A stretch of 64,000 nucleotides of DNA from Trichostrongylus colubriformis (lineage: Eukaryota > Nematoda > Chromadorea > Rhabditida > Trichostrongylidae), in assembly GCA_963978905.1 (NCBI GenBank), contig OZ022259.1, positions 22,976,068-23,040,067 on the forward strand, written 5' to 3'. The translations under genes and the position numbers were made by a program. The notes beneath the pieces were generated by a model. It was given only the letters and a program-made list of their open reading frames with translations, was not told the origin of the DNA and made no database searches. Of this stretch, positions 35,501-47,500 are shown piece after piece. The number at the start of each line of letters is the position of its first letter. The first letter of the stretch is position 1.

Positions 35501-38500
35501 ATCTGGCGACATTAGCCTTTTGACGCTCCTTCCCGAATCTCATCAACCGTCATCAATTTAGACACCCCCCATTGATGTGCCCGTCCCACTCCTCAAAATA
35601 CCTATGAGTGTCGGTGCTCTAAGATCAACGCGAACGGAGAAACGGGTCTGGCCACATTTGTCTTTTGACGCTCCTTATCGAATCTTATCGAGCGTTATCA
35701 GTTTGTATCACACACCATTGATGTACCCGTCCCACCCCCTAAAACACCTATGAGTGTCGGTGCTCTAAGATCAACGCGAACGGAGAAACGGGTCTGGCCG
35801 CATTTGTCTTTTGACGCTCCTAATCGAATCCTATCAAGCGTTATCAGTTTGGATCGCCCACCATTGATGCACCCGTCCCACCCCCTAAAACACCTATGAG
35901 TGTCGGTGCTCCAAGATCAACGCGAACGGAGAAACGGGTCTAGCCACATTTGTCTTTGACGCTCCTTATCGAATCTTATCAAGCGTTATCAGTTTGGATC
36001 GCCCACTGATGTACCCGTCCCACTCCCCAAAACACCTATGAGTGTGGGCACTCTAAGATCAACGCGAACGGAGAAACGGGTCTGGCCACATTTGTCTTTT
36101 GACGCTCCTTATCGAATCTTATCAAGCGTTATCAGTTTGGATCGCCCACCATTGATGTACCCGTCCCACCCCCTGAAACACCTATGAGTGTCGGTGCTCT
36201 AAGATCAACGCGAACGGAGAAACGGGTCTGGCCACATTTGTCCTTTGACGCTCCTTATCGAATCTTATCAAGCGTTATCAGTTTGGATCGCCCACCATTG
36301 ATGTACCCGTCCCACCCCCTAAAACACCTATGAGTGTCGGTGCTCCAAGATCAACGCGAACGGAGAAACGGGTCTAGCCACATTTGTCTTTGACGCTCCT
36401 TATCGAAGCTTATCAAGCGTTATCAGTTTGGATCGCCCACTGATGTACCCGTCCCACTCCCCAAAACACCTATGAGTGTGGGCACTCTAAGATCAATTCG
36501 AATGGGGAAACGGGTTTGGCCATGTTTGCCTTTTGACGCTCCTTATCGAATCTTATCAAGCGTTATCAGCTTGTATCACACACCATTGATGTACCCGTCC
36601 CACCCCTCAAAATACCTATGAGTGTCGGTGCTCTAAGATCAACGCGAACGGAGAAACGGGTCTGGCCACATTTGTCCTTTGACGCTCCTTATCGAATCTC
36701 ATCAAGCGTTAACAGTTTGGATCGCCCACTGATGTACCCGTCCCACCCCTCAAAATACCTATGAGTGTCGGTGCTCTAAGATCAACGCGAATGGGGAAAC
36801 GGGTTTGGCCATGTTTGCCTTTTGACGCTCCTTATCGAATCTTATCAAGCGTTATCAGTTTGAATCACCCACCATTGATGTACCCGTCCCACCCCCTAAA
36901 ACAACTATGAGTGTCGGTGCTCCAAGATCAACGCGAACGGAGAAACGGGTCTAGCCACATTTGTCTTTGACGCTCCTTATCGAATCTTATCAAGCGTTAT
37001 CAGTTTGGATCGCCCACTGATGTACCCGTCCCACCCCCCAAAACACCTATGAGTGTGGGCACTCTAAGATCAATTCGAACGGAGAAACGGGTCTGGCCAC
37101 ATTTGTCTTTTGACGCTCCTTATCGAATCTTATCAAGCGTTATCAGTTTGAATCACCCACCATTGATGTACCCGTCCCACCCCCTAAAACACCTATGAGT
37201 GTCGGTGCTCTAAGATCAAGGCGAACGGAGAAACGGGTCTGGCCACATTTGTCTTTTGACGCTCCTTATCGAATCTCATCAAGCGTTAACAGTTTGGATC
37301 GCCCACTGATGTACCCGTCCCACCCCTCAAAATACCTATGAGTGTCGGTGCTCTAAGATCAACGCGAATGGGGAAACGGGTTTGGCCATGTTTGCCTTTT
37401 GAAGCTCCTTATCGAATCTTATCAAGCGTTATCAGTTTGAATCACCCACCATTGATGTACCCGTCCCACCCCCTAAAACAACTATGAGTGTCGGTGCTCC
37501 AAGATCAACGCGAACGGAGAAACGGGTCTAGCCACATTTGTCTTTGACGCTCCTTATCGAATCTTATCAAGCGTTATCAGTTTGGATCGCCCACTGATGT
37601 ACCCGTCCCACCCCCCAAAACACCTATGAGTGTGTGCACTCTAAGACCAATTCGAATGGGGAAACGGGTTTGGCCATGTTTGCCTTTTGACGCTCCTTAT
37701 CGAATCTTATCAAGCGTTATCAGTTTGAATCACCCACCATTGATGTACCCGTCCCACCCCCTAAAACACCTATGAGTGTCGGTGCTCTAAGATCAAGGCG
37801 AACGGAGAAACGGGTCTGGCCACATTTGTCTTTTGACGCTCCTTATCGAATCTCATCAAGCGTTAACAGTTTGGATCGCCCACTGATGTACCCGTCCCAC
37901 TCCCCAAAACACCTATGAGTGTGGGCACTCTGAGATCAATTCGAATGGGGAAACGGGTTTGGCCATGTTTGCCTTTTGACGCTCCTTATCGAATCTTATC
38001 AAGCGTTATCAGTTTGAATCACCCACCATTGATGTACCCGTCCCACCCCCTAAAACACCTATGAGTGTCGGTGCTCTAAGATCAAGGCGAACGGAGAAAC
38101 GGGTCTGGCCACATTTGTCTTTTGACGCTCCTTATCGAATCTCATCAAGCGTTAACAGTTTGGATCGCCCACTGATGTACCCGTCCCACCCCTCAAAATA
38201 CCTATGAGTGTCGGTGCTCTAAGATCAACGCGAATGGGGAAACGGGTTTGGCCATGTTTGCCTTTTGACGCTCCTTATCGAATCTTATCAAGCGTTATCA
38301 GTTTGAATCACCCACCATTGATGTACCCGTCCCACCCCCTAAAACAACTATGAGTGTCGGTGCTCCAAGATCAACGCGAACGGAGAAACGGGTCTAGCCA
38401 CATTTGTCTTTGACGCTCCTTATCGAATCTTATCAAGCGTTATCAGTTTGGATCGCCCACTGATGTACCCGTCCCACCCCCCAAAACACCTATGAGTGTG

Positions 38501-41500
38501 TGCACTCTAAGACCAATTCGAATGGGGAAACGGGTTTGGCCATGTTTGCCTTTTGACGCTCCTTATCGAATCTTATCAAGCGTTATCAGTTTGAATCACC
38601 CACCGTTGATGTACCCGTCCCACCCCCTAGAACACCTATGAGTGTCGGTGCTTCAGGATCAACGCGAACGGAGAAACGGATTTGGCGACATTAACTTTCC
38701 GAGGCTCCTTATCAGCCCTTATCGGCTGCTATCACTTTCGGTCCACCACCGCTGGGGTCCCCCTATATCATATCTAAAATCCAGACTCCCATCTTTGGTG
38801 CGACGCGAGATATGAATTTCCGGTCAAACAGACACACAGGCAAACACACACGCACCAACAGACACACTTAGCCGATTATATAATGTAGGATCGACGCCTC
38901 GCGACGGAGTAATCGCGAACAAACCGTCGCACCGCCATAACATCTTTCAAAGTAGATAAAATGGGAAGACCTCACAAGCATTGGATTTGCCTTGATGAGG
39001 CAAGTTTAATGATATATGAAATGTCAAGTTTTGATAAGTAATAGTCCTTTAAAGGCACACCTCGTGAAAAAATGTGAGAGCTATCGCGTGTGTAACAGGA
39101 TGTAGAGGCACTGGTTTACCTACCAGTGAAGAAAAATGAATCAAAACCCTTCACAACTACCAAAAATAAAGCTCCCCGCCATCGGTTATAGTACGAGTAT
39201 GGGAGATTGGAAACATGTTTTTTCTCGATGATATCGTGCAAAATGCTACGATATCACCTACTCTTCCCTGTTGAAGCTACCTTTGCTATTGATACCGCTG
39301 CCTTATCTTGTCTTAAGTTTCCCTCTCTAAGCCGGGTGTGATTCGGCTCGGTGGGCTCAACTCGGCTCAGGTCGACCAGGGCGTGCGCGACGGGGGTAAG
39401 CCGTGGCGCTGCAAAATGGGTGCAAGCTTCACAACCGTCCAAGGGTCTATTTGCCCTCAGAAGGTAAGGACCACTTTGATTATCGCGTGGTGTGCCTTTA
39501 AATCGCGCGAAAACGAACTTTCGGGTTTTTCCGCTATAAATCGTTTGATTACTGGTTTTTTATTGGGTTTGTATGGATTTTCGGAATCAGCTCGTCGAGC
39601 TCTACATTCTACAAGCTCTTGATATTTTTGATCTCGGTACTTTCACGCCATTTTTCACATCTTGAGAAGTTTGATGGGAATTTTTTTCCAAACCTGATAA
39701 GCTGATAAGTTGGCGACAAAATCTTCTCAAAGTCTCAATATAAACTCACAGATGTGTAGGAATTTTGAAGTTTCCGTCATGTCAGATCATCCTCTCTTCC
39801 TTAGTGTGGCCCTAATCACCGTCCCCGTGTATATACTGTTGTAAAAACCATCTCTTGACTCAATTTCAGGAGCAGATTCCCCAATGGAATGCATGTCGTT
39901 CGATTCCCCAGAGAAAATGCTATCAAATGACCTATAAAAATCTTTGTGGTGATAAATTTGTCTCCTCATTTTCGGCCTTTTCCTTTTGTTGGTCGCCGTC
40001 TCAATCTCTTATTGGCCACGTGCGATCCACGTGCACGACCATGGGAGAGCGATCACGATCGATGGCGCCACCGCGCCATTCACGTGCGCGGCCGTGGGAA
40101 AGCGCTCAGCGCTCGCAATGGTGCCATTGATCGTGACCGCTCTCCCATGACCGCGCACGTGAATCGCAGGCCGACAAGGGATTGAGACGTCGTTCCACAA
40201 AAGGAAAAGGTTGGAAATAAGGAAAACAACAAATTTATAACCGCAAAGATTTTTATACGTCATTCGAAGCATTTTTTCTTGAGATCGAACGACGTACATT
40301 TCATTGGGGAATCTGCTTCTGGAAATGAGTCGAGAGATGGTTTTTTTCAAGAATGTATACACGGGGACGCTGTTTAGGGCCACACTAAGGAGCAGAGAAT
40401 GATCTGACATGACGGCAACTTCAAAAGTCCTACACATCTGTGAGCTTACATTGAGACTGTGAGAAGGTTTTGTCGCTAACTCATCAGCTTATCAGATTTG
40501 GAAGAAAATTCTGAAGATGTGAGAAATGGCCAAGTACCGAGTTCAAAAATACCAAGAACTTGTAGAATCTTCTTGTAGAGCTAGACGAGCTGATTCCGAA
40601 AATGTAAACAAACCCAATAAAAAAGCAGTAATGAAACGAAATGAAAAGCAGCGGAAAAAACCCGAAAATGCATTTTCGCGCGATTTTAACGACTATTACA
40701 TATCAAAACTTGACATTTTATATATTGAACTTGCCTCATCAAGACAAATCCAATGCTTCTGAGGTCTTACCATTTTATCTACTTGAACGATGTTATGGCG
40801 GTGCGACGGTTTGTTCGCGACTAATGAACGATGTTATGGCGGTGCGACGGTTTGTTCGCGACTAATCCGTGGCGAGGCGTCGGTTATTCACTGAACGTGG
40901 GCGGTATTGTATACCGTAAAACCCGGTTGCATTCTTTATGAATCACACTATATTTCGGTTGAGCCATACTATAACCACACAGATTTGTTTAAGATGATCT
41001 CCGGGAACGATCTCGAATTCTCTGTGCTAGGGCACACCCTCGGGATTGATGAGGCTTGAAGCCTCGTTTATACTTTGCGCTGGCCGGACGTGGCTGCGTT
41101 CCCATGCAGCAAGGCAGAGTGGCACGGGGAGGTGCAGAGACGACGCAAGCAAGACACAGGGTGGCACAGAGAAAGATGCAGATACACGCAGCCACGCCCT
41201 GCCGCCGGCACCGCAAAGTTTGAAGGCGGCCTAACATGCGTACGCAGTAGTGCGCGCCAGCTAAACTTCGATGGAGACTTGGGCTAAACTGGCTGGCTAA
41301 ACTTTGGCGTTTGATGCTTCGTTCTCATCTCTATAATTATTGAGCACTCTACTAATGTTCAGACTACTGACGCGGTCAAAGAGTTTCGTTCGTATTAATA
41401 CCGAAGTAGTACTGAAGTGTGGTTCACCGTTAGGTGAGAAATGATCGACCAAAAGTAATCGCTGTTAACCTAGTCAGACATCAGTGCCAGTCGTATCTCT

Positions 41501-44500
41501 TGGTACCCAGCACCTAACGGTAGTTAGTTGGCTGCCAAAATATTCAGCTCTAGTGATATGAGAATAGGATCAAAATGCTTTATTCAGCAACTTTTCATAT
41601 TCTACCTACGGTGGGTGCACTGCAACCGTAAGCATTGCATTAACCGTTACCAACTATTCGTCCTTCAAGTCATCAAACTTCGACCCCTCCCATCTTACAT
41701 AACTCCTATAAGCGGTAACGTTCTGCTGCCAACCGGGAGAGCACAACGGATATGCGATAGATTGCCACATCTCTTACCAGCTTTCACCAGCTTTAAGAAA
41801 ATATCACTCCTGTGTCACTTAGCGAATTTAATTTAGCGAATTTAAGGTCCCATAGGTGTAGCAACCGAATTATATTTTCCGATTGAACAGACAGAGCGCA
41901 CATCAACAGATGCACTCAACCGATTATGCAGACAGAATAATTTAATCAGAAAGTCACTGCATTTTCTCTGCAGAGTTCTGCAGTCACTTCCGCGGTGCTA
42001 AAACGTTGACCATAAGAAAGAAACTGTGGTCGCTCGGAATTCAGCAATCCCTTTATGGAATCAACTGCACATTCAACCTCCAGTAAGAGTCGCAGGGGCT
42101 TCTAAGCACGTATATGGTCGATAGACTTTATACGAGCTAGACCTCAACGATGTCTAAATTGCAACGGCAAGAATTTATAGCGATCAATCGATTCAAAACT
42201 GTAACAACTTATCTTTCTCGTAGACTGAAACTCTCGTGCTGAGGTTGAAGCATTCCATCTTCCTCCTATTTCAGAATCAGAACAAATGTACAGGTTCTCC
42301 AAGCCTCCGAAATTTAGCCTTTACTGGAAGTTTGGTTTGGGTTGGGGAGTCACTCCTTCCTCACTATACGAACGCATTCCATGTCTTTATTGCTGCACCA
42401 TCCAAATTGGACCGATCATTCAAATCTACATCTACCTTCTCCAGTAAAATATCCCGTCTGTCCAGGATAGGGCGGAGCCAGCCGTTTCTACCATTTTATG
42501 TTTTTAACGAGGGGCATTGGCGTGTAAAAGTCATCAAGTACTTTAGCAACCACCTTTCGTCCCCATATAGCTTCATTGCTGCTTTTCACAATCTTCACTG
42601 TCGATGTTAGGCTTGAGCGTAAACCTCTTGAATGCCTCCACACAATCCCGCTCCTCGCTTAAGGCATCCATCTCCGTATTCTTCGCTTTGACTATGACTA
42701 CCTCAGCAAATTCTTTACAGCTTTTGTGGGCGGCAACCTTTATGCTTTGCTTCTCGTGCCAGCGTCCCTCTCCTTCATCACTACCCGTTGAACTCCACCA
42801 TGCACAATGCCGTTTTATCGTTTTATCTACTCTCAACACATTCGAGTTCATAACAGTGCGTTTCGTGTATAGTATCGTGATCCCGCTTTCTATCAAGTCA
42901 CCTGAAGCACTTCGAAGAACTAGAAATATTCAGTGTCCCTTTCTCGAGACCGTTGTTTTCTACTCGGTGCAACCCTGATATCGATCCTCCTCTCGCATGT
43001 TGCCCTTGTTTTTTTGTGGCAATGTGCTATAGCTAGAGTCCGTGTTCGGCCAAGCCCTGACGTTCCTCACGTTTTGAAGTATCTCTCCAGTAGACGATCA
43101 ACTTTCGTTTGTCTTCCTGCATTGGTGTACTGGCTACGTTGCGTTATGTTACGGCAAATCCCCTTGCTCGGTGCAATGATTCTAGGTCCTCCTGTCCCTG
43201 TCAACGTGGCTGCTTAAATCACCTGTGAGGTAATATAGTCCCTGCTCAGAAACTGCTTTTCATTCTGCATACGTGGTTGCTGGGCCATCTTGATGTCCAT
43301 CGCACAGTTATGATTCGGTCGTGATCCTTTTTAGAGAATATGCGCAATCCCCCAGGCCGACGTTTTGATGGAAATGCCATCAGGGTCAAGCGACCAGTTG
43401 AGGAAAATTTTCAAAAAATACGACCCCCCCCCCCCCGAAAGGGGTTTCATACGACCCCCCTCTTACGACTGTGATTGTCTGTGACAATGAGAATAGCACA
43501 CTAATAGGATTAGAAACGGTACTAGAGTTGGTAACAAAGAGGTCGTATTCTAAATGAAACAAAGTACCTAAAATTAGCAAACCTGAAGGACAAGAATTGG
43601 AAAGAATTAAAAGCCGTGATCGTGGACAGCATCCTACGTCTAGGAGGGACAAAGACGACTATATAGTCCCTTGCGGATTATCGCTGTTTGGCTCCAACCG
43701 AAACGGAACCCGTTCAAAAGCACTAAACCTAAACACCATGAACCTAGCCTTTCACCTTCTCACGGAGGTTCTGATCTTTTGCGAACACGGGAGTATTAGG
43801 TTGTTGCAAAATTAATTTCGGAAGTGGACCGCATACTTCAAACTACTATGACTCAGCTTAAACACAAGTTTATTGATCGATGTAGAAACCATCAGAATCT
43901 TCACACTTTTGCCAACGAACAGGCAATAAATCTAAGCCTTCACTATAAAAACTACTATCACGAGAATCAACGAAGTCAAGGAAGGCACATTCAACATCGT
44001 CTAAACTAGTAAATTGTTTCTGACGCAGATGAGAATTGAGGGCTCGAAAAAAGTGATAGTCTGTTGGGGAAAGGTCGGGAGAATACGCTGGGTGAGGGAG
44101 AACTTCTATACAAAAGTGGGTCAATTTTTGCCGAGTGATTTGTGAGGTGTGTGGCCTTGCGTTGTCCTGCAACAGGATCGGCCCTCTATTCACCACCGCC
44201 GGCCACAATTTTTGCAACTTTCTATACACTTGCTCCAGATCACAACAGTAAGACTCTGTTGTGACTGGCTGACCAGGTTGCAAGAAACTGTAATGGATTA
44301 CACCTTTACAACACCACCACACAGTACATAACCTTTTTAAGGTGAAGGTCGGGTTTAGGAAAAGTTTTTGGAGGAGCATCCTTATCTACCCAGACTAATC
44401 CCCGCTTCCTGTTATAACAAAGAACCCATTTTTCATCTACAGTTATAATACGGTTTACAAATGGCTCATTTTTATGGCGAACTAGGAGATTAGAGCAGGT

Positions 44501-47500
44501 GTCGAAACGTGCCAGACGCTGCTCATCGGTCAGGTCATGAGGCACCCACTTCAACATCTTCTTCACCTTGCCGATTGTCAGCAAATGTCTGGCCACTGTA
44601 GAGTAATGTACGCCTAGGTCTTCTGCTATCGTACGAGTATTCGTCTCCGGATTTGCTTCAACGGCTTTCCTTGAATCTTGATCATTAAGCGATGACCTGC
44701 GGCCGCGACCCGACTTCCCTTCGAAATCAAAATCGCCAGAAGCAAATTTTTTAAACCAGAGCTCCACTATTCGTTCGCAAGGACAATTCGTCCCACAAAC
44801 ATTGCTGAGATAACGAGCTGCCTCCGCTGCGGAATGTTCCAATTTAAACTCATAAAGCATGATGACTCGATAGTCGCGTCGGTTCATGATTATACGCAGC
44901 CCTGGAAAAGGCCGGCTGGAGAACTCAGAGCGACATTCATAGAAGTTTCTGAAAGAGCAGAAAAAACCCACCAAATGGTATGCCCGGCGTTCCTTGGGAT
45001 GGAATAGTTCAGGGTAATAAATCTACTTATTTATACATGTCTTGAAACCAAATAATTTTGCAACAACCTAACATGATCATTGACAAAAAAGAATTTAAAA
45101 TTCAAAGTAATCCAGCAAAATAGCACAAACAGGCAGGAAAATAATTGTAGGAATGGATCATGAGTTGTGATAAGTCGAATATACTATTAAATACACAAGC
45201 TGGACACAAAAACAGAGGGGGTTTGACTAAAATGTTTCGGCGAACACGACTGCTGCTAGCCATAATTCAACAAGACGACGTTATCTGAGACGTTATGGGC
45301 GACGGCTGCGACACGGCGAGGAGGGCGTTATCTTCCGCATACTGAATTCCGACATTTTTAAACTACTCCGAACTTTACCTGAGCCCAACCAAACTGCTAT
45401 AAACTTTCTAATAACTCCCTCAAACCCATCTATTGGCCGCTTGCTTTCCCTAATGGTAGCTTAGTACTCGATATGGGTTTCCAACTGAGGATTAGATGGG
45501 GAAAATTTCGAAGTGTTTTATTTCAAATGGTCATAAATTTCTTCAAACTCAACCATATGAGTGCGTCTTTGAGTGTCCGGGGTCTTCAGGTTTGCCGCTT
45601 CCGAATGACTATTTTAGTTATGCCATATCTTTGAAACGAAGCGAGAAAAATTCAGGAAAGCTAGTTGAGAAAAACTTTTTTGTCAAACTTGCGAGATCTT
45701 CCCACGATTCTTAGGAAAAATCGATTCACAGTTACTGAAATTTCTTTAGTATGCATCCTTCGCTCTTGAAGGCCTAGTGGGAAGGTGAGAAGGAGTCTCT
45801 GTACGTGGTTTCGCTGTCAGCGGACAACGAAAGGGCTATTGACGTTGACCGAATTTCGCTGCGGATCGCGCCATGCATGAGGTTTCCATGATATAATAAA
45901 TAATAGTTCCGGTTCGCACACAGTTAGTCAGCTTTATCATTTCTCCCTTCACACTTCAGACCATCAGCTTGAGAGATTCCGTTGATCATTGCTTAACTCA
46001 ACGTTTACGACCCCCTCTCTTAGCTGACCAAGACGACCCCCCCCCCCCGTTGAGGATTCCTCAACGGACGCTTGACCGTGCATGCCATTCCGTAGTTGTC
46101 TTCTCCACGAGTCCAGCCTACTTTGCCCTATGTTAGTTACCTTCTGCTGCGTTTACAGAAAAGAAATGGAAATCTACGTTCTAGTAGGCGGGCCATCTCT
46201 CAAGACCTGCCTTTTAGCGATCTAAATAGGTTATCCACACATCGAAGACTTTTTTCACACCTCTTTCAATCATCAGTTGATGACCAGTGTCTTCGCCATG
46301 TGCACTCATAAGTTCCTTCAGCCTCCCCAGCAGCGCCTGAATGTTTATCCTCCGCACCGCACTGAGATGGGCATCGAAGACTTTGGCAGTGCTGGAGCGA
46401 CGCCTCCACGATTTAGGCTGTTGCGGGAGCTCAGTGCTGCCTTGCATAAATTGTGACGTCTTTCCTCCATTCACGAACTTTTGATAGAGAATGTCTCGCG
46501 AAAGCATTGCAAAATTATCTAGGAGTGGACATCTGGAGTTGACGATGCCACTGCATGCTCTTCGCGAAAATGGAATAAGGCGGTCAACTCGTCGTTCACG
46601 TGGAGGGATAGGTCTCTAACCACCAAGTTAGTAAGGCACACTCTCAGATCAAGGCGCAAAAGGGGGTTTTTCCATTCTTTCACGCGCGCCGAGGCTCTCT
46701 TATCAGAGGGAAATCCATGGAAACAGTACACATCACTATGCCATGAGCGGGGTCGCTAGAAGATAGCGATGAACAGATAACTGGAAACAAGCATCCGATC
46801 CATTTTCCGAATGCTCTCATCGAATTCCTCCTGACGGCAATTCAGCAGGTTGCCATTCATGGACTCCACCATCTCTTCAAATCGATAAATCTAAGGCACT
46901 TGATTTATCGTTTCATTACCGTGGCTAGGATGACGGCGTCCTCTTTCATTACAACGCTAATGCTACCGCCTTGCCGATGTTCGCAGAAGATGATAGCTTG
47001 CGGTGACAAGTTATGTATGGCGAAAAGAAATACCAGCAATATCACAGTTGCACTACGAAATCTATAGAATGTTAGATGTCCCTGTCAGATTCACATGCCC
47101 ATTTCCACGGAGCAAAAAGTACGTGCTATAAGGTGTCCCATCATATACTACATTCAGAGTTCTGAGCCAAAGTAGCTTCCTTTACTAAGGCACCCTTCGA
47201 TGACCTCACATTCCGGCCAGAACTGCGAAGAAACACTCATTACGTTAGGCACACATGGGCACGTCCGTAGTGACCGATCCCACGAATTCTATTCATGCAT
47301 CAAAAGTAGTGCACACAGTGATGGCGAGAAAACTAGACATGATTCTAAACGTGGTATGCAATAATTCTATAGTATGCGGTGGAAACTTTGATATTTTCCC
47401 AATCAATACGAGTATATTTCGTATTTAGAACGATGTTATGTTTCAAGGAAGTGAACCTGATGAGCCAACTCATGTGCCACAAGTAATCGCCCTGAACCTT

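Larger units (their letters stand above)
34675..38889 (-). mobile_element. Satellite-bearing composite element, copy 1
   Basis: Inverted relative to copies 2 and 3. End A is at 38,889 (reversed CCTACATTATATAATCGGC), then a GT-rich tract and the array; the approximately 600-bp unique flank (35,000-35,500) and an ACCAGTTGGGCT end follow. Homology in the flank includes the segment with GGTCGATACATCGG and ATGCATCATTATTCGGAATG. It lies inside the 13.3-kb aminopeptidase intron. Confidence 0.75.
43381..46080. mobile_element. 2.7-kb hAT-type non-autonomous element
   Basis: The ends are CAGGGTCAAGCGACC (left) and, reversed, CACGGTCAAGCGTCC (right), followed by similar GTTGAGGA and C-runs. The flanks are AATGCCAT (43,373-43,380) and CATGCCAT (46,081-46,088), an 8-bp target duplication with one change. 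CA-starting ends with 8-bp duplications are diagnostic of hAT. Apart from the nested mariner the interior has no transposase. Confidence 0.8.

Noticed and set aside
35495..38690. CRISPR-like array
   Set aside because: Units are contiguous repeats without distinct spacers; this is a eukaryotic satellite.
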